A DNA stretch of 64,000 nt from Trissonchulus latispiculum (taxonomy: Eukaryota; Nematoda; Enoplea; Enoplida; Ironidae), in assembly GCA_030248195.1 (NCBI GenBank), contig JASAND010006875.1:1-64000 (forward strand), written 5' to 3'. The notes under the pieces are model-generated. The model made no database searches and had not been told where the DNA came from. It worked only from the letters and a program-made list of their open reading frames with translations. Position 1 is the first letter of the stretch; each line of letters opens with the position of its first letter. Position numbers and translations under genes: made by a program. Shown one piece after another: positions 46,501 through 61,500 of the stretch.

Positions 46501-49500
46501 AAGATAAGAAAGTTTTGGTTTTTGGCCTTAGCCTTCTAGTAGGTAGACCAGACACCGGATTGGTTGTTATGGCTGAAAAGAGGACACAAAAATGAAGATT
46601 TTTGCTTTTACAACCTTTGAGCTATCTCCAGTGGTTAAGTCAGCATAAGCAAAAAACCATTTTGAAGGTCAAAAAATGGCCATTTTCGAGGAAATCAGTT
46701 TTTCAAAATTACTGCCAAACCTTACGAACAATTTTCGTCCATTTATACTCAATCGATACAGCGTCCAAATGCACATTTTATGGATGCCTATTAGCCGGAC
46801 GTTATTGCTTTCAGCTAGAGATTTGGCCGGGAAACCATTTTGGCAAAACTGCGGTTATTTTGTATTAAACATCGACTTCTCAAAAACTATTCAACAGATT
46901 CCGGAAATTTTCACCTGGGGCCAATGTTATCAAAATCGGGTTGAGTTCAACCCAGGTTGAACTCATTTTTGGGTTCAACCCTAAAATTTTAGGGTTGGCT
47001 ATACCCCTTTGCTCAACCCAATGTTATCAAATATTTTGGGGTTGACTAATTTCTGCCAGCGTTAATTCGTTTCAACTCAACCCAAATTTCAATCCCAACC
47101 CTGTTTTTTCAACCCGGATTAATTCAACCCGGTTTTGATAACACCGGGGTCAAAATTTTAAACCCAATCTCAACCCGGGTTGGGGTTTCAACCCGGGTTG
47201 AGATGCTTGATAACATCGGCCCCTGAATGGAAATTCGTACTATTGCGGAGGGACGATTTTCTTGGTTTTGGCCAAAGCGTTCCCAGTTTCGAGTAAATTT
47301 AGTGCAAAGTTTAAAAATTTAGTGTCTCCGTGCATTTTGCGAATTTTCTCAAACGTTAAGTGACACTGAGCGAAACCCAAAAAAACGTCCCTCGGCCCAT
47401 ATGTCCTCTGTATGATAGCGCAAAAAGAAATTTTGTCTGGTTCCGCATTTTTGAAAAATCGATGTTCGAAGATTTTTGGTCTATATTTAGCAGTTTTGTC
47501 AGAAAATTTTTGCTAATTTCTTGCTAATTTTGCAAGTTTCGTAAACTCATGTGTATGTCCTGATTATAAGCTTTAAAACGATGTATAAAGCTCTTTCCAA
47601 CTCCCAAAATTGCGAAAGTTATAGCGCTTTAAAAAATCACCACAAAAGCACTGCACAAAAGGACACCGCCACCTTAAGGTGGTGATTCCTTTTGGAGACA
47701 TCAACTTTGAACTGTTATTACTCAACCATTACTTGGAGTTAAAAAACCATTTTTATATCAAAATGCAGCTTAACGTTTGGTCTTTCTAATGAATATAACG
47801 AAACTAACTTTAGTTCTCGGAGATTATTTTACTGCATTTTCGAAGTAATTTAATTTTCCAGCTTTTTGCAGACTAAAGTAAATTTTTTCGTCAGGCATCG
47901 CCCACATCATTCGATTCCACTATCAAATAGCTGGGGACCCTTTTTTAATTATTATGAAACCGCTCTTCATTATAAAGAAATTAGCTAAAATGTATGCGCA
48001 ACTTGAATTTTGCCTACTTTTCCCAACTTTGGCAAGCGACCCCTTTCGCTAGAAAGCAGCAATCGGGGCAACTAAAAAAGGGTCCCTGGGTATTTTTGTG
48101 TAAAACACGTCCAGTAAGTGGCAAGCCTCTAGCTTGCATAGTAAATGCTCCACAATCGCTGGAAAAAAATTGGTCATGTTTGTGCAAAAATTACATTTTC
48201 TATGATAGCAGCGTACGGGATAGCAGTTAGAAGATTATAATGTCATGAATAATCGGTCTCGACGAGACCTTAAACTTGACACCCGTAGTTTAATTTTACG
48301 GCTTGCGTAGCTCAAGAAATGGCGGATTATTTGATTTCTGCAAAAATGACAAGTTTTGAACGCCAAAATAAGAAAATCGACTATATCTCACGATAGCGAA
48401 AAGCTAGAAAGGTGCTTCAAAAAGCAAAAATGTGGAGCTCAACAAGATCTTTCGAATGAGTATAATCATAGCTGTGCAGCGACTGCCTAACTGTCAAAAA
48501 TCGGTGAAAACTACCCTAAACGGAGACGTCGCATTTTCGAAGCGGGATTGCGCGGAGGGTGTTAGAATGCTAAAAGAGCTTATTTTGGAAAGTTTCATCA
48601 AATTTCATCTTGATTTGAACCGACAATCAACAATATGTGCCCAAAAGGAATCACCACCTTAAGAGAACATGTTCTCTTAAGGTGGTGATTCCTTTTGGGC
48701 AAATTTCATCTTGATTTGAACCGACAATCAACAATATGTGCCCAAAAGGAATCACCACCTTAAGAGAACATGTTCTCTTAAGGTGGTGATTCCTTTTGGG
48801 CACATATTGTTGATTGACGGTTCAAATCAAGATGAAATTTGATGAAACTTTCCAAAATAAGTTCTTTTAGCATTCTAACACCCTCCGCGCAATCCCGCTT
48901 CAAAAATTCGACGTCTCCGTTCAGGGCCGTTTTTACCAATTTTTGACAAATAGACAGTAGCTGCATAGCTATGACTATATTCACTCGAAAGATCTTGTTG
49001 AGCTCTACATTTTTGCTTTTTGAAGTACCTTTCTAACTTTTCGCTATCGTGAGATATAGTCGATTTTCCTATTTTGGCGTTGAAAACTTGTCATTTTCGC
49101 AGAAATCAAATAATCCGTCATTTCTTGCGCTACGAAAGCCGTAAAATTAAACTACGGGTGTCAAGTTTAAGGTCTCGTCGAGACCGATTATCCGTGATAG
49201 TATAATCTTCTAACTGCTACCCCGTGCACTGCTATCATAGAAAATGTAGTTTTTGCAAAAACATGACCAAATTTTTTCCAGCGATTGTGGAGCATTTACT
49301 ATGCAAGCTAGATGGTTGCCACTTACTGGACGTGCTTTACACTAAAATACCCAGGGACCCTTTTTTAGTTGTCCCGATTGCTTCTTTCTAGCTAAAGTTG
49401 TCGCTTGCTAAAGTTGGGAAACGTAGGCAAAATCCAGGTTGCGCATACATTTTAGCTAATTTCTTTACAACGAAGAGCGGTTTCATAATAACTAAAAAAG

Positions 49501-52500
49501 GGTCCTCAGCTATTTGATAGTGGAATCGAAAGATGTGGCCGATGCCTCACGAAAAAATTTACTTTAGTCTGCAAAAAATCTGGAAAATTAAATTACTTCG
49601 AAAATGCAGTAAAATAATTTCCAAGAACTAAAGTTAGTTTCCTTGTAGTCATTAGAAAACGCTGCATTTTGATATAAAAATGGCTTCTTAACTCCAAGTA
49701 ATGGTTGAGTAATAATGGTTCAAAGTTGATGTCTCTAATTGGAATCACCACCTTAAGGGGTGGGGTCCACTTTATGGTCATTTTTTTCGACCATCTCTGA
49801 TTTTTTGTGAAATTGCATTTTTGCATTTCAGCATATTTATTCATGCCTTAGAATCCATTTGTTGCATGAATTATGCCGACAACTGTGTCCAGTACTTCTC
49901 AGTGCGCCAATGGGGAACCTCAGACCCAGAAATTCACAAAACAGCGATTTTTCAAAATTTTCAAAATATGGCATATTATGTATCAATCGAAAGCTCTCAG
50001 TGCAGGGATGAATTCTTCTCATATAACTATGTCTCAGAAATGCTTCTATTTTAAGTTAAGCGCTCTTAAATATTTCATTACATCGGGGGAAACAAGGGCC
50101 TTGTTTCATCGGAAATCATTTAAGGAAGCTTCTGATCATGCTTATCTGGCTTGAATCTGTTCGAAAATGTTTTTGTTAATTGTTTTTAAATGTGCATAAC
50201 AAAATAAGCTAAATATATGCAGTTGATTTGCGCAAACTTGCTTCCTGCAGCACCCTCATTTTCGCTGATATTCAAATTGTACTCAATGAATGGCTCATAA
50301 CTCTCGGAGAACTAAACGAAACAACTAAAAATTTAAACTTGAAATGTACGACATATATGGCTAGATTATGTGTGAAAATGAGCGAAATCCGTGGTCTAAA
50401 AGTTTTTCACGATGGACCCCCCCTTAAGTGAACGTGTTCTTTTAAGTGAAATCAGAAAAATGCTGCAGCTTAAATTGAAATGTCGTTTTTCAGAGTAAAA
50501 TTTCCTAAGAATTAGTCAGCTAAAGCTCAAGTTCTGCTTGTTTTTAAGAAAAGCTTAACGACTAATACTATTCATACGGCGAAAAAGAAACAATAGTGAC
50601 TACACAAAATGTATAAATTGCATTGATGAGTACTTCTTAGTGGAACTGGACATTCACTTAAGAGAACATGTTAATGTAATACGGTAATAAAGGCGAGAAT
50701 ACGGTAATAAAGGTAGGAAAGCCAGAATATGAAGAATGATCAATCTATTTGCCATCGCTGCAAGTATAGTAATAGGTACTGTTCAAGTCACGATAACCGA
50801 TAAAATCGTAACGACTAAGATGCGCAGACAGCGAATTTTAAATTTAGATTTAGGCTTAAAATTTTAAAATTTCTATTATTATTATATATTAATTGTAACA
50901 TTCCTGGTAAATTAAACCAATCTCACCAAGTTTTCCATGGTAGCATCAGCACCAGCATCCAGCAAAACCTTGGCAGCATGGTTGTGGCCTCCCGAGGCAG
51001 CCAAATGCAGACACGTTGCTTCTGTTGTCTAAAATATTTATAGAGCAGTTCTTCCACACATTAAGGAAAATTTCACAGTATAGACAGGACAGCTCATTGG
51101 CATGTGTGCAGACACTCGAAACTGAAACGGAAATCGTCTACTGGAACAACACTATCCACAAGCTTTGCTTTGGAATCAGGCCTTCTATTCACGACCATCG
51201 TCTTCGACACTTGCTACATAATCATTAAAGTATACTAAATACGCAACCTAGAATGGTTGTCGAATACCTTAGTCTTTGCTCCAATAACCATCTCCTTATC
51301 AATCATCATCAACTCTTTAACCACAGCCACACTTCCTTTCATGGCTGCGATGTGGGCGCAGGTGAATCCACTTTCGTCCTAAATTCAGAAACTCAATTAA
51401 TTCATTAATGTTAATTACAGCTAAAAAAGCATTTGAAGGCTGTACGATTATAAAGAAATTTGCTTACTGCTTAGACAAATTAGTAGCACACAATAAACTG
51501 CTTCACGTACAGTTGCAGTAAGAGTGTTCAAATCTGGTTTCATTTTCAAGAATATCTTCACCACATCAGGATAGTCGCTTTCGGCAGCCAGATGGAGCGG
51601 TGTTTGCCCTTTCTAAAAACAAAGCAAGAGTTCATAACACTATTATCATAAAAGAATTCAGCACTAAAACTGTTTATGTGTTAATCTTTCAAAGATTTAC
51701 AAGACATCCCTTCTCACCGAATCTCTGGCATTGGGATTTGCGCCAAGGCTGAGCAGAGTCGTACAGACCGCCAATTGGCCGTGTTTGGCAGCAACGTGCA
51801 GTGGAGTTCTATTATCCTGAAAGATAACATATCAATGTTAAACAAAATATAAATTCTTTTTGATGGAGTTTCAGTGTGTTGCACTTCCTATTCATATTAT
51901 GGCTGATTCTATCTTGTATTGTATCATCAAACACAAAAACTTTAGCACAGATTATAGACAGCTTCCAGATATAAAAATTCTCAACAGCTAAACACACGAG
52001 AATACGATACCAATTTCTTTATTATTGCCTTACTAAGGTTGTTGCATCCAAGACGGCCTTGTGCTTTTGTACCAACAGCTGCAACACTCCATGATGTCCA
52101 TGCATGGCAGCCAAATGCAAGGGAGTGATGCCTAGCTTAGTTTTACTGTTAATGAATGCCTTGTGCATCAGGAGTGTATCTACGATGTCCACGTGACCAT
52201 GCTCTGCGGCCAAATGAAGGGCCGTGCGCCCATGCTGAAAAAGACATTGAATTTAAAATAAATTAATGTTTGAAAGTTTCGAAGCTGAAAATCGAAATTG
52301 TGATGCATATTTTGATTTTCACTTTCAGTAAAGTTGGACATGGCGGGGCAACAGTTCAGCTTTGCGCCACTTGGGAAATCAAGCTTTCTTTCTTACGGGA
52401 TTCTTTAGCAATTTGCTGTTATGGCCAACATTTTGAATCTTGGAAAATGACGCGGATAGATCTTTTTTATATCGGCACCTGGGGTCGATGTTAAACGCCC

Positions 52501-55500
52501 AAACCCGGGTTAAGTCACAAACCCGGGTTAACTCCATGTGTTGAAGATAGCCAAGTTAACCCGGGTTTGTGACTTAACTACTACTAAAGGTTTGCCCCGT
52601 CTTTGTCCGATTGGCCTACTTTTTGGCGAGGATATAGAGCATGGGTGTGGTCAAAAAATAATCGGGTACTGAGATTTTAGCTGCCTTCCAGCCATGTGCA
52701 GCCCAGCCGTCGCGTTTATGTGCCCGACCCCCCTTTTTCACAACTACCAACATAATTAATTAAAAATTTCTACTTACTGCTAGGCCCAAGCTTAACAGCT
52801 GCCATTCGCCAATACGATTTGGCACATGTGTCCGTACCTGTAGAAAAATACTAGTTGTATACTATATCTGTATGTTATCTGAATCTAAGGGAATTACTCG
52901 TCAAAGCTGAAGTTTCGGCAAAAATTTAAAAATTTTTGGCTGACGAAAGGAAAATTTTATTACTGGTGCGAGCTATAAAACTGTAATTTGGCACAAAAGG
53001 AGGGCCTATAGGAGTACTCATTTGTGCCAAATGGCAAGAAATTCTGCCGCGTGAATAAATTTTTATGTCAACTTTAATCTTCAAAAATTTCCAAAAACGC
53101 CTTTTTGGGCAATGGTACCCCAGAAATCAAAAAATCAAAATTTTTTGAGACATTTGAACTCAGCGAGGTCGAAAACACCCCCACAAAAGATTTCAGCTCG
53201 ATTAGTGAAGGTTTGCTACTTCTATGGCTGCAGAAAATCTCTACACAGGATCGGACAGACTGAAAATGGCGGTTTCGCCAAGTTTTGAAGATTAAGGTTG
53301 ACATAAAAATTTTTTCACGCGGCAGAATTTCCAGCTATTTGACACAAATGAGTACTCCTATAGGTCCTCCTTTTGTGCCAAATTACAGTTTTATAGCTCG
53401 CACCAGTAATAAAATTTTCCTTTCGTTAGCCAAAAATTTTTAAATTTTTGCCGAAACTTCAACTTTGAAGAGTAATTCCCTTAGATGCAGATAACATACA
53501 GATATCTAGTATTTTTCTACAGGTACGGGCATACGTGCCAAATCGTTTTGGCGAATGGCAGCTGTTAAGCTTGGGCCTAGCAGTAAGTATAAATTTTTAA
53601 TTAATTATGTTGGTAGTTGTGAAAAAGGAGGGTCGGGCACATAAACGCGACGGCTGGGCTGCACTGGCTGGAAGGCAGCTAAGATCTCAGTACCTGATAT
53701 TTTTTGACCACACCCATGCTCTATATCTTCGCCAAAAAGTAGGTCAATCGGACAAAGTCGGGGCAAGTCGATTTTAGTAGCCCCCCCCCCTTAACTCGGG
53801 TTTAGACGTTGATAACATCGGGCCCAAAAGATGGAACGAAACGCAAACTCACTTCGTCGAAAACATCTACTCTGGCATGATGCTGAAGCAGAATCTTGAC
53901 TACTGACAAATGGCCACGTTCGCAGGCGTACAGAAGAGGCGACCAGCCACTCTAAAAGCAAAACTACAGTTTCATCTATCAAACAACATCTACATAGATT
54001 TTTCAAAATAGGAGGGACGGGAATATATTACAAACAGGGATTTCCGTACTTCAGATGGCGATTTTTCGGACTTAATCGGATTTTTCGGATGTTTAAAAAC
54101 AAAACAAAACAAATTGATAAACTTCAGGTCATCGTATATAAAATATGTACAATGATTCGGTGCACACGAAGTTTTAAATATTGTTTGTTTCTAATTTACA
54201 ACCTCTCGTAATAAGCAAAACTTTGCAAAAACATAATAAAATAGTAGCTATAATACAAACTTTAGACTGTTTGTTGAGAGCAATCTGAGCATGACCAGCG
54301 CCGATCTTCTTAACGACTTCGGATAAAACATCATCGTTCCCGGATCGAGCGCAATAATGAACAGCTGTTTCTCCTGTCTTTAGTAGAAATAAAAACATGT
54401 TGTAATCATAAGAAATGATAATATTATGCTATACGATTTTATTTAGTATGACTAATTCTAAAGTTAGGGATTTAAAATTATTACACTGTCCACAAACTTG
54501 ACTGCTCTAATTTTCAAAATTCACTCAAGTTTAGTGATTCCCTTATATTAGGGTGAACATTAAACACTGATACAGTTGGCTTAATTTGATTTGAATTAAT
54601 TAGGTGTAAATTAATTTGAATTAATTTGATGAAATAATTTTCGCAGATCATCCTTCGTACCAGATTTGTGGCAGCATTTACTGATCCTCCATGGTCTAAT
54701 AGAAGGCCAATGATATCCCGGTCCTCTCCTGGATAATGACACATTTTCTTCAAAATTTCAGAAGCATAATGTATCACCGTTTCACCTTCCTACAAATATA
54801 TTTGGGTGATTAAAAGATACAAAGGCTCATTCTTGATTAATTTATTAATAATAAAGAATAAGTTATGAAGATTCTGATTTATTAATAATATTATTAACTT
54901 ATTGACTGACCGACTGCACAGCTACCTAGCCTCGAGCCATCTCACTCTGCCGACAGAGTGCCTGTTTTTTGGTACGATTTCTGAACGCACTCTGTATTGC
55001 TTGCTGTAAAGTTTGAGTATTTTTAATACAGAACGACTTCATTACCGAAGTTTGAAGATTGACCAGAGTGCTGGCTTCTTCCTTTCGCTTTCTCTGTTCA
55101 ATCATGTCCAGAATCATCTTGCAGACCGCGTAATGACAGTGACGGGCAGCGATATGAAGTGAGGACTCACCACTCTAAAATAAAAGTTTTCTTTAGGAAT
55201 TATGAAACCAAGTATCACTTTGAGGCTGGGGTTTTGCTTTTTCACAATATAAATCTCAGTTTTATCCGGCAATTTATTCGATAACTCAATATGTATTGGA
55301 TATTTCGGTGAAATGTGCTGTTCCCGTAGCGAAAAATGGATACATCCTATGGATGTGTACGTCGAAAGAAACTAACAGCTTAATTAACCAATAACCCGTC
55401 TAACCTTTGTAGTAGAAGTAGGTTCGCCACCATCTTCCAAAAACAATCGAATCATGTTCGGATTACCCTGTCTGGCTGCCACATGCAAAGGAGTTTCACC

Positions 55501-58500
55501 ATTCTGGACAAAAATAAAAAAGTATTACAATAAAATAAGTAAAATATCATAGGGTAAAAAATATGGTAGGCAATAAAATATAATAAAATGGTAAGGCAGT
55601 ATAAAAGTGCCTTTCTAGCTGCGGCTCAGCAATGAGCGATCAGATCAAAAAACGCCTGTCTTGATAATTTCTCTGAAATCGCAAATTAAGGTATGGAGAA
55701 AAGAAGATTAAGGAGAGAAAATTAGAAAACATTACCTCCTGCTTAATGTTGACTTCCGCGCCACTTTTGAGCAACATTTGTGCACAACGCAAGCCGTCAG
55801 GACCCTGCAGAGAGGCCGCCAAATGGAGGGCTGTTTCGCCGAGCTAAACAAATTATAAAAATATTATAATTTAATGTCTAGAATTTTTAAAATTTGAGGA
55901 AAAAATTTAAAACAATAAAAGTCTAATTTAAATATTCCACACTAACCTTTCCACCCTTATAATGAACACTGGCGCCAAATCCCAGGAGGCACTCCACTGC
56001 AGCAGCCTGTCCATTCTGAACTGCCACGTGCAAAGCTGTGTAGTTATCCTGAAAGAAAAAGAAAACTGAATATAAACAATTATGCATAATGAAATAAAGT
56101 ATTTCATAATAATATATCTCTCATTGGCATAATATGTATCTACTTATGATTATGAGTAATGATTATTAGTCCAAATCGGGAGCTTGTACTAAATTGTACT
56201 AAGTATGTGTTGTATTGAAATGTTAGTTAAAGCACACACACATGTAACGCGAAACGAGTGCATTACCGAATACCTATTACCTACCGTTAGTTACCTAACC
56301 ACTGAAGAAATTTGAATATTAATATGTTGAACGATGGGTGGAAGCACGTGACTAACTCAACCTCCTACAAGTCTGATTGGACAAAATATTTGACCAATCA
56401 AAACACAGCGAATTGTCACGTCTGGTAATCAGTGTTTATTGTAGTGCCATATAATTAATTTCAAAGTTACATACAAAAAAGATCTTGTAGTTTTCTCTTA
56501 GGGTGAGAAGGAGATTTGCTTTGCACGAAATGTACTTCCATTACCTTGGTTCTGGCGTCAATATTGTGTGGAGATTTCTGAAGTAATGTTCTGATTATAC
56601 CAACATGACCCATCGCAGCGGCACAATGCAGCCCCAGCGCACCGTTCTATAAATACAAAATAGGTACGATAAACGATGATCATTTAGGGACAATGATAAT
56701 GTAAATCTTGACTGAAATAAATTGGATATTTTTAGAACTTATGCAAAAATACTGAAATGGATAACAACAGTTAACTAGAATTTATTGGGCTAGTTTTCAC
56801 CAAGCTTCCACTGAAATTTCATCGCTTTTTGACAACGAAAGTCAGGTAAAATTTGTCAGCGCAAACTGGCCTTTTGCACAACTGCTGCATCTGACCGAGA
56901 CAATCAGAGGGTCATACTCTGCAAAAAGGACAATTTCATTGGTTTACTTTATTGGGCATGTAGAGGGGTACTCCCCGTTTCAGGAAAGCAATCGCCGTTT
57001 CTGGATATCCTTTCGTAGCCGCAATATGCATCAATGTGCTGCCATCCTGAAGCAGTCAAATAGACATAGATTTCATGTCATCTAATATTATTTCCCAAAT
57101 TAAACAAATGGTCGGATTCGATGCAGTACTTGGCAGCAGGTGGCTGCTTTTTCTTTAAGTTTAAGAACATTTTATAATTTTATTCTTTGTTTTAGGGGGA
57201 AGATCAACTGCACAGGAGGTGTGAATGGTCCCTCCTGTGTCCAACGAAGATGGGCATTCAAAAGGACTGGAGTGGTACGTGGAATTTGGCGCCACGCCCA
57301 TCAGCAAAGCTAAGTTCAAATTTAATTGATTTCATATTGTTTAGTAGCTAATAGCTTCAACTATGATTAAAACCAGTGATAGGCATGCCAGGTGGAAAAG
57401 GCCATTCTGTGCACATTGTTGCATTTTAAATTAATGTGAAGTTAAGAAACCTTTTAAACGAATCTCCTGAGAGCAGAGGCCATTTCTTTATTTTTCTCCC
57501 TTCTGTATTGGCCTCCCTTCTGACCTTTTTCTGCAGCCAATGTTTCTACAAATCGCCTTCCAAGTGCGCACTACTAAATTTCAGCCAACCTAGTCTCAAC
57601 AGGTATGTGGGGCGGCAACTCGTGTTGGAAAGAACAAGACTGGTTGCCTGGGAGAGACTGCAATAGCCGTAAGCCGTCGTGCCTAGGGGGACTATGTTTT
57701 CTATCCGTAGCCTTCTGCCCACCGCCTTTTGTCCGTCTGCGGTCTGCGGAGAAAAATAGAAAAAATACTTAATTGAAAGGTCTCACGTGGAGCCTGGCCG
57801 GTGTCGAATCCTCACTAAAAAGCTACTTTAATTTAAAAGTTTAAAGGAAAGTTTAAATTTCCTTAACCGGTAAAAGGTCCCAGCAAAGTGGATGTATATT
57901 TGCAGTTAAAGGTTAAAGATTGGTTGCCGTACCATACCTTTGTTCGTGCCATAACTGAGGCTCTGAATTTATCACAGAGGATTTCTACAATAACTGTATT
58001 GCCATTTTCCGCTGCCACATGTAGCGGTGTTCTATCCATCTAAAACTGTTGAAAAAATTAAAAAATGAAAGCAACTAAATTTATTTGCTATTAATTTCAC
58101 CCACCTACGTAAAGTCTCGACAGTTTCGCAACTGAGATTCACTGAGTCTGAAGAGTGTTATACTTACCTTGTCTGCAATATTTGCATTGGCCCTTGCTTG
58201 ATGGAGGACACGTAGGAGATTTTCATCCCCATTTTGAGCAACAATATGCAATGGTGTTTGACCCTCATTCTGAAATGCAAAAAAGAAAATACGCAATCGA
58301 TTATAAAAGTGTTACTACCAATTTGCAAGTCTTGCCATTTTCGTTTGGAATATAAATGCATGTAAAACAGAAGTAATTTAATTTAGTTTAATTTAGTTTA
58401 ATAACTTTATTTGTTTTAATGTAGTCTGTGTTATTTTATTTTATTACTTTATCATGACACGGTTAGCCTTTTTGAAAAGACAGCCAGTAAAAATCCTACA

Positions 58501-61500
58501 TTTTGAGCATCCACAGTGGCGCCATGATCCAAAAGGAACCGAGCCAAATCCACATCCTGTTTCCGACAGGCCAGATGGAGTGTGGTATCTCCCGTATCCT
58601 GAAGGGAACATTCATTGTCACTAATTAATTCGTCAACTTTTTCGTCAAAATCCACAACATCGGGGACTTCTGTTGAATCATTGTTCACAAAAACTCGCAT
58701 CCTATCGCTAAACTTTTATTCCTGCGCGAAATGTTATTTCGTGGAGGAATAAAAAGAAAAAATTGATGTTCAGTCTCTGTTCGCTTTAAGAATAATACAC
58801 TAATGGGAAGTAATAATGATTTTTAGTGTTGTTGTGGGGGCTCTGATAATAGGTTTGGTGAAACTTTACATTCTAAACATTATTAAAATAGAGCCACAGA
58901 TGAGGCAACAGCAAAGAGCAATTTGTAATAAGTTTGGAGAACAAAAACAGTATAACAGTATAAATAAGAAATAAATTTTTGATTTGGTCACGAAAATGCA
59001 TCGCCAATGTCTAGTTCTGGACCTAGTATTAAAAATTCCACCAATTTTAAAAGTAAAGTCATATCTTCACGCCGCTAAATCGAAGCGTGAAGGTGCAAAT
59101 TAGGACTCCAAAACGTTTGCTAAATAAAAGGGCCGAATTTCCAAGTGCCCTAAAGAATTGCATTTGCTGTTTTTGCAGTCCAGCGAATTGTTTTTGTTCT
59201 TTGTTTTCAGTTAGCACTCAAAAGAATAGGTGTTCAGAACTATTCTTTTTAAAGGTGGGCCCAGTCAAGGTGTGGCAGTTTTACACTTGCAACCTCGACG
59301 TTGAAAGCTTCCGCAGATATGGCCCTCGCTAATTAGCCAAATTAATATGTAACTATTATTGCATTAATTTATGGCTTTGCTTTACACTACACACATAGTA
59401 AAGGAAAACAAAATTTACAACTAAGCTGTATTTTTTCAAAAATGCGCAAGGAGTTAGGATTGGATTCATAACTACTAAATGCATATAAAATCCTCATCTA
59501 ACCAACGTTAGAAATTCGGAAAATGAAGAACTTGATATTTCGTTAGTCTGTGCTGTTTTCATAATACACGAACATAGCACTGATTACAATAATTTTCCTG
59601 CTTACCTTCCAAACGGCATTTACGTGATCCCTTAAAATTCGCCAATGAGTCTCCCAGCGAGGGTCAATAAAATGGGAGTTCTTGCCATGCATACTGGCAA
59701 GATGATTCCCGTTAATTACCCTGTTAATGATGCTTCTTCTAATGAATCAGTCCAATTAAATAAAATTTAAGCACGAATGGAGCAGGGACAGTGAAATAAT
59801 CGGGACAATTTAATTTAATATAAACGTTCTGTTATCAATTAAAACTGTTTCAAATTATTTTTGATGGCAGAAAAACTTTCACTGATATCACATGACTGCA
59901 ACAACTATTGTAATATGAAAGTTTCTGGAAACTTTGGACAATAACTGTGTCACTGTTGAAGCTAAGGGAGGTCGGCAAAAAGTTAGAATCATTTGAAAAA
60001 TCACATTACATAACAAGATTGTGCAAGCAGCTAGCCACTCGAGTGAGGTGTGAAAAAGCAATGCTTAATAATATGTCCCCTTTGCATCAACTCAGCTGCT
60101 TTGTAAACATTTTACTAATGCCGCCCGCCCAGGACCAATGGTTTGGCCTTCAAAATAAAAATAGATGCATTCTTTCCATTGTGCTTGAAGCTGAGTTGCT
60201 CTCTAAAGACGCAGAACATTCACTTTAATTCACTGAAAAAATTGGAGGAAAGAAACTGTTTAGTTTCAGGAGTCAGATTTTAGTTTACTCCTTTCCTTGG
60301 GTCTTACTAAAAGTTTATGCATATAAACTAAAGTTTTTAAGTGCACAGACTCGTTTAGTTTTATTTTATAAACTTTAAACTTAAAACGGCGACTCGACAA
60401 ACTATTGCCGAGAGATGCTTACTTTTCTTTGAAACTTGGCTTGTTTATCAGCCTGCTGAGACAGAAGTTCCTTGCAGACCGGCGGATTGTGGGCTTCTAC
60501 GGCCAACATGAACGGAATGTTCCCATTCTACAATATTCGAAAAATCAAAATTAAATATTAAAACTGTTTGAAAACAATTGGTAGTTACAAATAAATATGA
60601 CTCCTTTGACTCTGTTCAAGTTTTGAGATGGACGGTCCAGCAAAGTATAGAATAACAGCACCCACCATTACAACAACACTATCAAGATCATCATCAGCAA
60701 TAACAACAAAGCACAAGATCCTTTTTCATGATGGACTTCAAGATGAAAACAGTATCGATGTTGCCTCAAAACGAGACTGCTTAGCAGTTTTGGCAAGGAC
60801 ACGACAACGACAGTGCTGTAGCGAAATATAAAAACAGATGCACACTATGTTGTTATATTAGTTTTATAATTTTGGCAGAGAAGGCTTTACTTTGTCTTCA
60901 ATGAATCTTGGATCAGCGTTCGGTATATTAGTTTCCCGTAACAGTAATTGTACCAATGGTAGAACTTGTCCATCCCTTCGACAGCAAGCCATATGAAGAG
61001 GTAGCTGATCGTTTGGCTAAAAAAGATTTTTCATAACTTCCTTAGATGTTAAGAGTAGACTAGATCCACCTAATATCGATTTTAATATACTACTCTACGC
61101 TTAGGATTAGCATCAGTTTTCAGAATTACAATACCCGAAGCATTAACAGTCAGATTAGTAGATAGTAGCTAAGATCAGAGGCTTGGTAGATACTAGCTTC
61201 GGTGTTGCCGTTGTTTTATAATTCTGAATCTGTTCAGGTTAGAGTGACCTACTCCTGCTTTAACTTTAACATCAGCACCATGGTGAATCAAGTGACGCAT
61301 CATATCATCTTTCCCGTACAGGGCGCAAATGTGAGCTGCTGTTCTTCCGTCCTAAACAGAAAAATGCTACTTTTATATTTTTTTACAAAAATTTAAAGTC
61401 ACATTCCCCATACAGATTCTTTCAGATCAAAACTCTAGCGATATTAATTAATATACGTTAATTATTAATTTTTTAATTTACTCTTGCAGTGTGTTTCAAC

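Noticed and set aside
46602..46960. Overlapping small ORFs after the nested gene
   Set aside because: No domain, no splice sites in phase with the nested gene; probably chance.
48432..48984. Two nearly identical 68-76 codon ORFs
   Set aside because: They are the same stretch of the TTAA-bounded element read in inverted copies; they show no domain or start context.
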